Assembly (NCBI GenBank): GCA_003517675.1
Contig: DPAC01000117.1
Location: 1-9,110 of the forward strand
Direction: 5' to 3'
Length of the DNA stretch: 9,110 nt
DNA from: Porphyromonadaceae bacterium
GTDB taxonomy: Bacteria; Bacteroidota; Bacteroidia; Bacteroidales; Dysgonomonadaceae
This document shows, piece by piece, positions 1 to 5,474 of this stretch. The position numbers were made by a program, and so were the translations under genes. Position 1 is the stretch's first letter. Every line of letters starts with the position of its first letter. The notes below the pieces were generated by a model that saw nothing but the letters and a program-made list of their open reading frames with translations, did not search any database and had not been told where the DNA came from.

Positions 1-23
1 TTTCTTTTTCCAATATTTGGAGA

Positions 24-31
24 CAAAAGTA
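24..31 (-). promoter_or_regulatory. Putative Bacteroidota -7 promoter box for a gene beyond the left edge
   Basis: Read on the minus strand this is TACTTTTG, a full match to the Bacteroidota -7 consensus TAnnTTTG. It lies about 40 nt past the plsY stop and points out of the window, so it could drive a further leftward gene. I see no convincing TTTG at the -33 spacing, and the target gene is not visible, so this rests on the -7 box alone. Confidence 0.35.
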
Positions 32-73
32 CGATTTTAAGTTGGAATAACTGTGACTTTTCCCGATAAAATA

Positions 74-691
74 TTATTGGTCTGATGTTTTCTTTTTACG
101 AAAAAGTTGACCCATGGTCTTAGGAACAAGATCCCTGTTGAAAAACAATACAAGAAGGGCTGATACCCAGATGATCATTTTCACTTCAAGGGGATGATCA
201 AAAAACAGGGACAACACAGCACTTAAGCCAATTATTCCACCCGGAATCCAGGCAAATAGGTGTTTTTTGATGATGGTATAAACGATCAGCGGTACAACCA
301 CAAAAGAAACCATTAATTCATACGGTATAAAGAATAAATACATGCCCATCAGTGTGGCGGCGCCACGCCCTCCTTTAAACCGGAAATAAACAGGATAACA
401 ATGTCCAATGATTGCTCCGATACCTATCAATCCAAGAGAAACAGGTGACAGATGAAGCCAGTAGTACCCGATAAGGATGGGGATGTAGGCCTTTAAACCG
501 TCAAGGATACCCGCTAAAATACCCCATACAAGCCCGGCATGCTTATAGGTATTGGCAGCACCGGCATTGTTATTGCCGACGGTACGAATATCTTTTCCTG
601 TTACAATTTTTGTAAAAATATAGGAAAACAGGATCGATCCGATCAAATAACCCGATAGCAAACATATCAGATAAATCAGATATATATTCAT
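74..691 (-). CDS. plsY: PlsY-type glycerol-3-phosphate acyltransferase (divergent)
   Basis: Inner-membrane enzyme family that acylates sn-glycerol-3-phosphate with acyl-phosphate to make lysophosphatidate, the first step of phospholipid synthesis. The 205-residue product is about the usual PlsY length and is very hydrophobic, with several membrane segments and a basic tail (RKKK, 198-201). The three PlsY motif regions are recognisable: GSI near 18-20, D34-x-R36 followed by GNNNAGAAN (39-47), and GHCYPVYFRFKGGRGAAT (96-113). Each deviates from the textbook form: L21 replaces the Pro of GSIP, GNNN replaces GSGN, and GGRG replaces GGKG. The ATG at 691 is chosen because it begins just before the first membrane helix and leaves an 11-nt gap after fakB. 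An upstream TTG at 742 would overlap fakB and add 17 polar residues. It is the last gene of a fakA-fakB-plsY operon, so its acyl-phosphate may come from FakAB. The PlsY family is fairly certain; the specialised role is inference. Confidence 0.88.
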   Translation of the reverse strand: MNIYLIYLICLLSGYLIGSILFSYIFTKIVTGKDIRTVGNNNAGAANTYKHAGLVWGILAGILDGLKAYIPILIGYYWLHLSPVSLGLIGIGAIIGHCYPVYFRFKGGRGAATLMGMYLFFIPYELMVSFVVVPLIVYTIIKKHLFAWIPGGIIGLSAVLSLFFDHPLEVKMIIWVSALLVLFFNRDLVPKTMGQLFRKKKTSDQ

Positions 692-702
692 GATGACAAA
701 TT

Positions 703-1575
703 TTAGACAGTTATGGCAAAAAAATATGCTTTCGGCCCGCAATGAACAACCGCCACTAAATCAGCTTTTCCATGAATCATCTCCTTACAGGGAAGCGACT
801 TCAGTCTTTCTTTTAAGTCGGAAACGGCTTCCTGGTTATCACCAAAGTCGTTCAGAATGATCCTCTGGATCTGGGTCGCCGATTTCTCGGCCATTTTGGC
901 TTTCATTAAATCAATCATTTTTTGATTTACCTGCTGAAAAGTCCTTCCCCTATCGAGGGGAACAATGATACCCTCTTCATCATCGCCCATCAACCCAAGA
1001 ATTGGAATAATCCGTAAAACCGACCCCATCAGCGCTTTGGCTTTTCCAATTCTACCGCCTCTTGCCAGATAATTCAAGTCTGGTACAACCATATAGCTAT
1101 AGGTATTATGCACAATTTCCTGCGATAACCTGACAATATCGTCCGCATCATCATGCTCTTTGATGATATCAATGACCCCCATCAGCACATTCCCTACACC
1201 TGTCACCAACTGCCGGCTATCAATATTGATAATGGGAATGGTTTTTTTATACATTTCCCGGACATTTTCAGCCACAGCAAAAGTGGCCGCCGACATCACA
1301 CTGCTCATCACAACATGAACAATCAGATCATACCTGTCTTTATTGGCTTCAACGACATCAATCAGCTCTCCCTTTATAATGGAAGATGATTTGGCAACCA
1401 CCCCCTCTTTCACATACTTTTCAACCAACCAGGCTGCATCATATTCCGCACTTTGACGATACTCATTTCCATCTACAAGGACAGGATATTTTAAAATTTC
1501 TATGTCCGGATAATCTATTTGTTCTCTTGAAAGCCCAAGATTATCGCCTGTGATGATTAAAATTCTTTTATTCAT
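703..1575 (-). CDS. fakB: DegV family protein, FakB-type fatty-acid-binding subunit
   Basis: DegV/FakB proteins bind one free fatty acid in a buried tunnel and present its carboxyl group to the kinase FakA. The 290-residue product is of normal family length. Visible family marks are the Ser-rich loop KSSS (62-65) at the position of the usual TSQPS, a serine loop SSVMSAA (91-97), D119-S120 followed by TGVGN, the signature DLNYLARGGRIG (166-177), and the C-terminal H278 in VVHCGPKA, equivalent to the fatty-acid-contacting His of characterised FakB proteins. The start is the ATG at 1575, 7 nt after the fakA stop. An in-frame TTG at 1590 would overlap fakA by 8 nt and adds five residues without family support. 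Its position directly between fakA and plsY strongly favours a fatty-acid role over an orphan DegV lipid-binding function. The chain length bound cannot be told from sequence. Confidence 0.9.
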   Translation of the reverse strand: MNKRILIITGDNLGLSREQIDYPDIEILKYPVLVDGNEYRQSAEYDAAWLVEKYVKEGVVAKSSSIIKGELIDVVEANKDRYDLIVHVVMSSVMSAATFAVAENVREMYKKTIPIINIDSRQLVTGVGNVLMGVIDIIKEHDDADDIVRLSQEIVHNTYSYMVVPDLNYLARGGRIGKAKALMGSVLRIIPILGLMGDDEEGIIVPLDRGRTFQQVNQKMIDLMKAKMAEKSATQIQRIILNDFGDNQEAVSDLKERLKSLPCKEMIHGKADLVAVVHCGPKAYFFAITV

Positions 1576-1582
1576 TTTGGTT

Positions 1583-3391
1583 CTATTCAAAAGTTATATA
1601 ATAGTGATATTGATACTGACCACCGTAATATTCTTCAAACTCCTTATCCGGAAACAGACTTCGTAATTCAGGGAGCAGACTGTTATCCTTTTTTGCCGGA
1701 ATGCCTTTGTAAAGGGTTACAAGATTCTCATTTTGCGCAAGTTTTTCGATGGACTGAACCGCCACCTCTTTTATATGCTTGCCCGAACAGATGATGTTAT
1801 GGTCATAGATGGTGAAAAAATCTCCTTTTTTTACAATGGTACCATCCGCTGCCTTAGTCTCTCTGACAGCCCTGGATATGCCACAGTACCTGATATCGTT
1901 CAACTTACTGATAAAAGACATGTTGTTGACATTCAGATCATTTGATGCAGCCATCAGCATGCTGATCAGAGAAATCACACTTTTTGATTCCACAATCTGC
2001 ACATTGGACTTGCACAGGGAAGCGGCATATTTCAATGACATCAGGATATCCTGATCATCCGCAGCGGCAATCACATTTTTGGCTTTCAATTGATTGATGG
2101 CCTTTACCAGTTGTTCCACGGAAGGTTTTTTCTTCCCATAACAGAATACATGATCTGCTCCAAGCTCCTCCAGAATTTTCTTGAATCCCAGGCCGGAAAC
2201 AATACAAAAAATGCTGCTTTCCCGCTCATATTCAATCGTATCGTGGCTGATGAAGTTCCGGTGCTGCTTTTTCATGTCATCCACCTTCGTAAAAACAAGC
2301 TCACCATACTTTGCCACATCCGTAAAGACCGCATCAGGCTTATTGGTGTGGATATGAACCTTATAAAGGTCACTGCTGTTCAATACAATCACACTGTCTC
2401 CATAGCCCTCAACCAGCTGTCTGATCTCTTCCTGCGAGGATATCTTATCCGACTTTACCACAAATTCCGTGCAATACCGGTATTGAATGTGCGGATCCCA
2501 GGTGGATTCCATCTCCTTCAAATCATTTAGCCATGCCTCTTTTAATAACTTCTTTTTGCTTTGATTGAGCATGTTTCCGGAATAGTGCTGAAAATCACTG
2601 ATAATATCCCGCAATTTTATATTGTTGATCTTTTCAAGACCCCCATTGATATGCAAACCTCCCAGGTGGTTGTTTTTAATGTTTGATGTACTGCTCTGAA
2701 TCTGTTTCCTGATATTTTTTATTGCATTTAATATAGTTGATGCACGCACTTCACCCCCATTAGACTGTTTAAAGTTGATTTCTCTTTCAAGACCCTCAAG
2801 AATGATAAGAAAACCTGCACCACCGGAATCTACCACACCGGCTTGTTTTAATACCGGCAACATATCAGGTGTCTTGTCCAATACACTCTTTAAATGAGGA
2901 ATACATTTTCGGATAATCGCAGCAAAATCTTCTTCTTCGGCCATCAGCTCGCCAAATTTTTCCTTGAATGCATACATTAACGTAAGGATGGTTCCTTCCC
3001 GCGGATTGTCAGTCCCCTGATATGCTTTTTGATACCCATTCTCAAGTGCTTTATGGATGTTGGCGGGAGAAAAATCGCCATTTACAATCACCTCCGAGAG
3101 CCCATGACAGTACAGCGCCAAAATTACCCCCGAACATCCCCTGCTGTTCATCAGCATTTGTCCGGCAAAATCTCTCAGATATTCCCCGTTTGAGATGATT
3201 TTCCCATCATATTCAGGCATATTTGCCAATGCTCCCTGCATCGTTAATGTCATATTCAGACCCGTATCCCCATCCGGTACGGGAAAGACATTCAGCCCAT
3301 TGATATACTCTTTACGACGGTGAAGATATTTGTAAACATTTTCAATGATGCCCTTTATTTCAGGCATCTGATTATCTGCATGTGCTGTCAT
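1583..3391 (-). CDS. fakA: FakA-type fatty acid kinase (DAK2/DhaL domain protein)
   Basis: FakA proteins phosphorylate FakB-bound fatty acid with ATP to give acyl-phosphate. The 602-residue product has the full three-domain layout. The N-terminal DhaL-like kinase domain (about 10-205) has the Mg-ATP motif NVFPVPDGDTGLNM (34-47; D40, D42), the loop NSRGCSGVI (82-90), REGTILT (131-137), and TPDMLPVLKQAGVVDSGG (174-191). A middle domain (about 295-380) carries C307 in YCTEF and H346/H348 in KVHIHT, the conserved residues corresponding to the metal site of characterised FakA. A C-terminal domain (about 393-602) is probably the FakB-docking part. It is somewhat longer than Firmicute homologues, with an insertion-like polar stretch near 205-300. 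The loop usually read as GARGNSG is altered to NSRGCSG. First gene of the operon, ATG at 3391. YloV-type annotations (phosphatase, dihydroxyacetone kinase-like) refer to the same family. Confidence 0.92.
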   Translation of the reverse strand: MTAHADNQMPEIKGIIENVYKYLHRRKEYINGLNVFPVPDGDTGLNMTLTMQGALANMPEYDGKIISNGEYLRDFAGQMLMNSRGCSGVILALYCHGLSEVIVNGDFSPANIHKALENGYQKAYQGTDNPREGTILTLMYAFKEKFGELMAEEEDFAAIIRKCIPHLKSVLDKTPDMLPVLKQAGVVDSGGAGFLIILEGLEREINFKQSNGGEVRASTILNAIKNIRKQIQSSTSNIKNNHLGGLHINGGLEKINNIKLRDIISDFQHYSGNMLNQSKKKLLKEAWLNDLKEMESTWDPHIQYRYCTEFVVKSDKISSQEEIRQLVEGYGDSVIVLNSSDLYKVHIHTNKPDAVFTDVAKYGELVFTKVDDMKKQHRNFISHDTIEYERESSIFCIVSGLGFKKILEELGADHVFCYGKKKPSVEQLVKAINQLKAKNVIAAADDQDILMSLKYAASLCKSNVQIVESKSVISLISMLMAASNDLNVNNMSFISKLNDIRYCGISRAVRETKAADGTIVKKGDFFTIYDHNIICSGKHIKEVAVQSIEKLAQNENLVTLYKGIPAKKDNSLLPELRSLFPDKEFEEYYGGQYQYHYYITFE

Positions 3392-3441
3392 CTGATATAA
3401 TTTAAGGGCACTAAGATAGTGATAATAAATGATAATATACG

Positions 3442-3473
3442 CAAATATTTAGAGGAACTTTTCTTCCTGAAAA
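3442..3473 (-). promoter_or_regulatory. Candidate fakA operon promoter
   Basis: On the minus strand AATATTTG (3449-3442) is one mismatch from the Bacteroidota -7 box TAnnTTTG. TTTTC at 3473-3469, a one-mismatch form of the -33 TTTG, lies 19 nt upstream, within the normal 19-21 nt spacer. The predicted transcript would have a leader of roughly 45 nt before the fakA ATG. Both elements are imperfect, so this is only the best candidate in the divergent intergenic region. Confidence 0.35.
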
Positions 3474-3474
3474 G
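3458..3474. repeat. Short inverted repeat in the fakA promoter spacer
   Basis: CTTTTC (3458-3463), a 5-nt gap, then GAAAAG (3469-3474): a 6-bp perfect inverted repeat that overlaps the -33 part of the candidate fakA promoter. The position fits an operator, but the arms are short and low in complexity, so chance is a real alternative. Confidence 0.2.
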
Positions 3475-3628
3475 AATGCCGATTAATTTTTTTACGGGTT
3501 CAAAGTAAGGTAAAACTCTTTCTGAGCCAGCCTGACTATTTGTTCTATGACATGATCCTGTTTTTTCATCTCAGGTATAAAAATACAATTTTATGTTGAT
3601 ATTCCGATAAATTTTGCCGATAAAAAGC

Positions 3629-3636
3629 TATATTTG
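3629..3636 (+). promoter_or_regulatory. Putative -7 promoter box of the sirtuin gene
   Basis: TATATTTG is a perfect match to the Bacteroidota -7 consensus and ends 28 nt before the sirtuin ATG, predicting a short leader. No TTTG is found at the standard 19-21 nt distance; a TTTTG at 3612-3616 is too close. Two copies of CCGATAAA (3604-3611 and 3617-3624) lie just upstream. An AAGGGG ribosome-binding site (3654-3659) sits 5 nt before the ATG. Confidence 0.55.
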
Positions 3637-3664
3637 TCTGATATCAACGAAATAAGGGGCTTAT

Positions 3665-4351
3665 ATGAAGAGAAAATTGGTCGTGCTTACCGGGGCAGGC
3701 ATGAGTGCCGAGAGCGGCATTGCCACTTTCCGGGATTCCGGAGGACTGTGGGAACAATATCCCGTGGAACAGGTGGCTACACCCGAAGGATTTGAGGCTG
3801 ACCCGGAACGGGTCCTCAACTTTTACAACATGCGCCGCAGGGAGCTCCTGAAGGCGAAACCGAATGATGGACACAAGGGACTGGCAGAGCTTGAAAAAGA
3901 TTTCGAGGTGCACATCATCACCCAAAACATCGACAACCTGCATGAACAGGCCGGTAGTACGAAGGTGTTGCACCTTCACGGCGAGTTGATGAAGGCTCGC
4001 TCAACGGGTGACGAATCGCTGATCTATGAGTTGGACCCCGAAAAGTGCGATATTCATGTGGGCGACCTGTGCGAAAAGGGCTTTCAGCTCCGCCCCCACG
4101 TTGTATGGTTCGGAGAAGCGGTACCCATGATGCCGGAGGCGGAAAAGATTACCCGGCAAGCCGATATCTTCGTGATCATCGGCACCTCCCTGAATGTGTA
4201 TCCTGCGGCAGGCTTACTGCACGACGTGAGAAAAAATGTGCCGGTTTATCTGATCGATCCCAAAGATGTTTACACCACACGGAGCGATATTCACCATATA
4301 AAAAAGGGGGCATCGGAAGGGGTCAGAGAGTTGAAAAAACTTCTCCTGTAA
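3665..4351 (+). CDS. Sir2-family NAD-dependent protein deacylase (SIRT5/CobB class, zinc motif degenerate)
   Basis: Sirtuins remove acyl groups from lysine using NAD, producing nicotinamide and O-acyl-ADP-ribose, in the cytoplasm. The 228 residues carry the core motifs: GAGMSAESGIATFRD (10-24) for NAD binding, TQNID (86-90), the catalytic H105 in HLHGE, VVWFGE (146-151), and GTSLNVYPA after it. Y54 and R57 in FYNMRRR match the Tyr-x-x-Arg pair that lets SIRT5 and E. coli CobB accept negatively charged acyl groups, so desuccinylase or demalonylase activity is likely besides deacetylation. The small domain that normally holds two Cys-x-x-Cys pairs has only C128 and C136, so a normal zinc site cannot form. 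I recall similar loss in Bacteroides homologues, so it may be a lineage feature, not decay. The start is supported by an AAGGGG site 5 nt upstream and a -7 box. It is transcribed divergently from fakA. Confidence 0.93.
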   Translation: MKRKLVVLTGAGMSAESGIATFRDSGGLWEQYPVEQVATPEGFEADPERVLNFYNMRRRELLKAKPNDGHKGLAELEKDFEVHIITQNIDNLHEQAGSTKVLHLHGELMKARSTGDESLIYELDPEKCDIHVGDLCEKGFQLRPHVVWFGEAVPMMPEAEKITRQADIFVIIGTSLNVYPAAGLLHDVRKNVPVYLIDPKDVYTTRSDIHHIKKGASEGVRELKKLLL

Positions 4352-4368
4352 AACGTTTGCATCTGAAC
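4335..4368 (+). repeat. Imperfect direct repeat, copy 1 (spans the sirtuin stop)
   Basis: Starts with AAAAACTTCTC, continues through the TAA stop of the sirtuin gene and ends in GCATCTGAAC. It aligns with 4400-4434 with about four mismatches and one single-base gap. The first half encodes the C-terminal K-L-L-L of the sirtuin. Confidence 0.8.
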
Positions 4369-4399
4369 AGCCTTCTGTCCAAACCGGTTTAATCGGGAC

Positions 4400-4434
4400 A
4401 AAAACTTCTCTTGTAAAAACGCTTGCATACGAAC
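4400..4434 (+). repeat. Imperfect direct repeat, copy 2 (upstream of the toxin-antitoxin promoter)
   Basis: Starts with AAAAACTTCTC and ends in GCATACGAAC, repeating 4335-4368 at a 65-nt period. It is non-coding and contains the TTG used as the -33 element of the following promoter. It looks like a partial duplication of the sirtuin 3' end at or near the edge of the AT-richer module. Confidence 0.8.
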
Positions 4435-4453
4435 CGGAAAAACGGTATATTTG
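4423..4453 (+). promoter_or_regulatory. Promoter of the AbiEii-type toxin-antitoxin operon
   Basis: TTG at 4423-4425, a 20-nt spacer and TATATTTG at 4446-4453 together give a complete Bacteroidota -33/-7 promoter with ideal spacing, the best in the window. Transcription should start near 4458-4460, which excludes the in-frame TTG at 4451 as a start codon for the antitoxin. It may also supply the mRNA for mutS, which has no visible promoter of its own. Confidence 0.7.
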
Positions 4454-4474
4454 TATGGAATATGCGTCAAAAAA

Positions 4475-4870
4475 ATGCCGAAAGAAGAATTATCAGCTGT
4501 AAAAGCGGCACCATATGACCGATTGACAGAAAGGGGGGAAACGGGTATTATGTTTAATGACTGGGAAGAAAAATCCAAAGGTTTATCCATCTCCAAAAGG
4601 CTTTTGTGGGAATATGATCCGTCAAAAATTGATTGGGTCAGCATGAAACACATCGTTGTAACACGCATCATTGAGCGGGGATGGATGAATGATTTTTACG
4701 CCGCGATCAAATTATATGGTGGGTTGGAAAACTTTAAACAAATAATCAGAGAAGTTCCTTTTTTAACCGATAAAGATATTGATTTCGTTTGTAAAATTTT
4801 TGGATTAAAAAAAGAAGAACTGTCATGTTACACAAGGAAGCAGTTACGAGAGAAACATTTAAGCTCTTAG
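4475..4870 (+). CDS. DUF6922-like protein, putative antitoxin of an AbiEii-type module
   Basis: Small protein (131 residues) with no catalytic motif. The region KRLLWEYDPSKIDW (41-54), then IIERGW, an FYAAIKLYGG segment and the closing [15 protein letters not shown] (109-123), resembles the DUF6922 family, usually found directly before AbiEii/AbiGii nucleotidyltransferases in Bacteroidota. By position and family it is likely the antitoxin or regulator of the next gene, which it overlaps by 46 nt. The start is uncertain. ATG 4475 lies about 16 nt after the predicted transcription start in an A-rich context. ATG 4550 would give a 106-residue form that begins nearer the conserved part, with an AAGGGGGG tract 11 nt upstream. 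Whether it represses its own promoter is unknown; no classical helix-turn-helix is obvious. Base composition is clearly AT-richer than the flanking sirtuin and mutS genes, suggesting acquisition by transfer. Confidence 0.72.
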   Translation: MPKEELSAVKAAPYDRLTERGETGIMFNDWEEKSKGLSISKRLLWEYDPSKIDWVSMKHIVVTRIIERGWMNDFYAAIKLYGGLENFKQIIREVPFLTDKDIDFVCKIFGLKKEELSCYTRKQLREKHLSS

Positions 4871-5463
4871 AAAATTTAATGGCTGATCCCCATCTCAGAG
4901 AATTCAGTCTTGTAGGCGGAACGGCCTTATCCTTGTATTTGGGTCATAGAAAAAGTATCGATTTAGATTTATTCAGGAAGGATGGTTTCTCTGCTTCAGC
5001 ATTATCACAATATTTAAAGGAGAAATATAATTTTCAGGAAGATTTTCAAGATAATAATACGCTGAAAGGGTTCATCAATGATGTGAAAATTGACTGCATA
5101 GCACATCAATACGAAAATGTAAAAAGCATTCATATCATAGAGACAATAAGACTCTACAGCCTGGAAGATATTGCAGCTATGAAGTTAAATGCAATTGCAG
5201 ACAATGGAACAAGATTAAAGGATTTTGTAGATATTGCTTGCCTCTCTACAACAATGAGCTTAAACGAAATGCTGGAATCCTATCAGAAAAAATATCCAAA
5301 TACAAATGCAATGAGAGCCTTGCGTGGTCTTACCTATCATGCCGATATTATTCATGAACCCATTGATTTAATCAATGGAAATTATAGTTGGAATAAAGTC
5401 AGCAAAAGAATTGATGACATGATAAAAAATGACACGAAACAATTTTTACTGATGCCTTTTTGA
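4825..5463 (+). CDS. AbiEii/AbiGii-type nucleotidyltransferase toxin
   Basis: Member of the DUF1814 nucleotidyltransferase group that includes AbiEii of phage abortive infection and MenT-type toxins, which transfer nucleotides to cellular targets such as tRNA. The 212 residues show the fold's signature: GGTAL (31-35), then RKSIDLDLF (42-50) with D46 and D48 as the metal-binding pair, D90 in DVKID as the likely third carboxylate, AAMKLNA (117-123) matching the KLxA motif, and RLKDFVDI (130-137) as the C-terminal conserved motif. All expected catalytic residues are present, so the toxin appears intact. It is shorter than classical AbiEii, as usual for the DUF6922-linked branch. The ATG at 4825 lies inside the antitoxin gene, suggesting translational coupling. 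The TGA stop lies just before mutS. The substrate and whether this copy acts against phage cannot be read from the sequence. Confidence 0.88.
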   Translation: MLHKEAVTRETFKLLENLMADPHLREFSLVGGTALSLYLGHRKSIDLDLFRKDGFSASALSQYLKEKYNFQEDFQDNNTLKGFINDVKIDCIAHQYENVKSIHIIETIRLYSLEDIAAMKLNAIADNGTRLKDFVDIACLSTTMSLNEMLESYQKKYPNTNAMRALRGLTYHADIIHEPIDLINGNYSWNKVSKRIDDMIKNDTKQFLLMPF

Positions 5464-5470
5464 GGAGAAA
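5463..5470 (+). promoter_or_regulatory. Ribosome-binding site that decides the mutS start
   Basis: AGGAGAAA begins on the last base of the toxin stop codon. Its GGAG core lies about 7 nt before the GTG at 5475, good Shine-Dalgarno spacing. This supports GTG 5475 over the in-frame TTG at 5460, which would overlap the toxin stop and lies upstream of the site. Confidence 0.6.
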
Positions 5471-5474
5471 GCCC

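Noticed and set aside
10..20. CCAATATTTGG near-palindrome at the left edge, considered as an operator or plus-strand promoter
   Set aside because: Four-base arms only, and the -7 match on the plus strand is imperfect (AATATTTG) with no gene to drive.
691..742. TTG start at 742 for PlsY, giving 222 residues
   Set aside because: It overlaps fakB and adds a polar stretch before the first membrane helix. ATG at 691 fits the family and the operon spacing.
2090..2530. 146-codon plus-strand open frame inside fakA
   Set aside because: Antisense to the FakA middle and C-terminal domains, with no promoter or recognisable motif.
4045..4392. 115-codon open frame on the plus strand inside the sirtuin gene
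   Set aside because: It is out of frame with a clear, complete sirtuin, has an Arg/Pro/Cys-rich composition typical of a shadow frame, and shows no family features.
4376..4400. Hairpin TGTCC/GGACA with the palindrome AAACCGGTTT in its loop, considered as a sirtuin terminator
   Set aside because: Only a 5-bp stem with a long loop, and no T run follows. It may instead be incidental within the repeat spacer.
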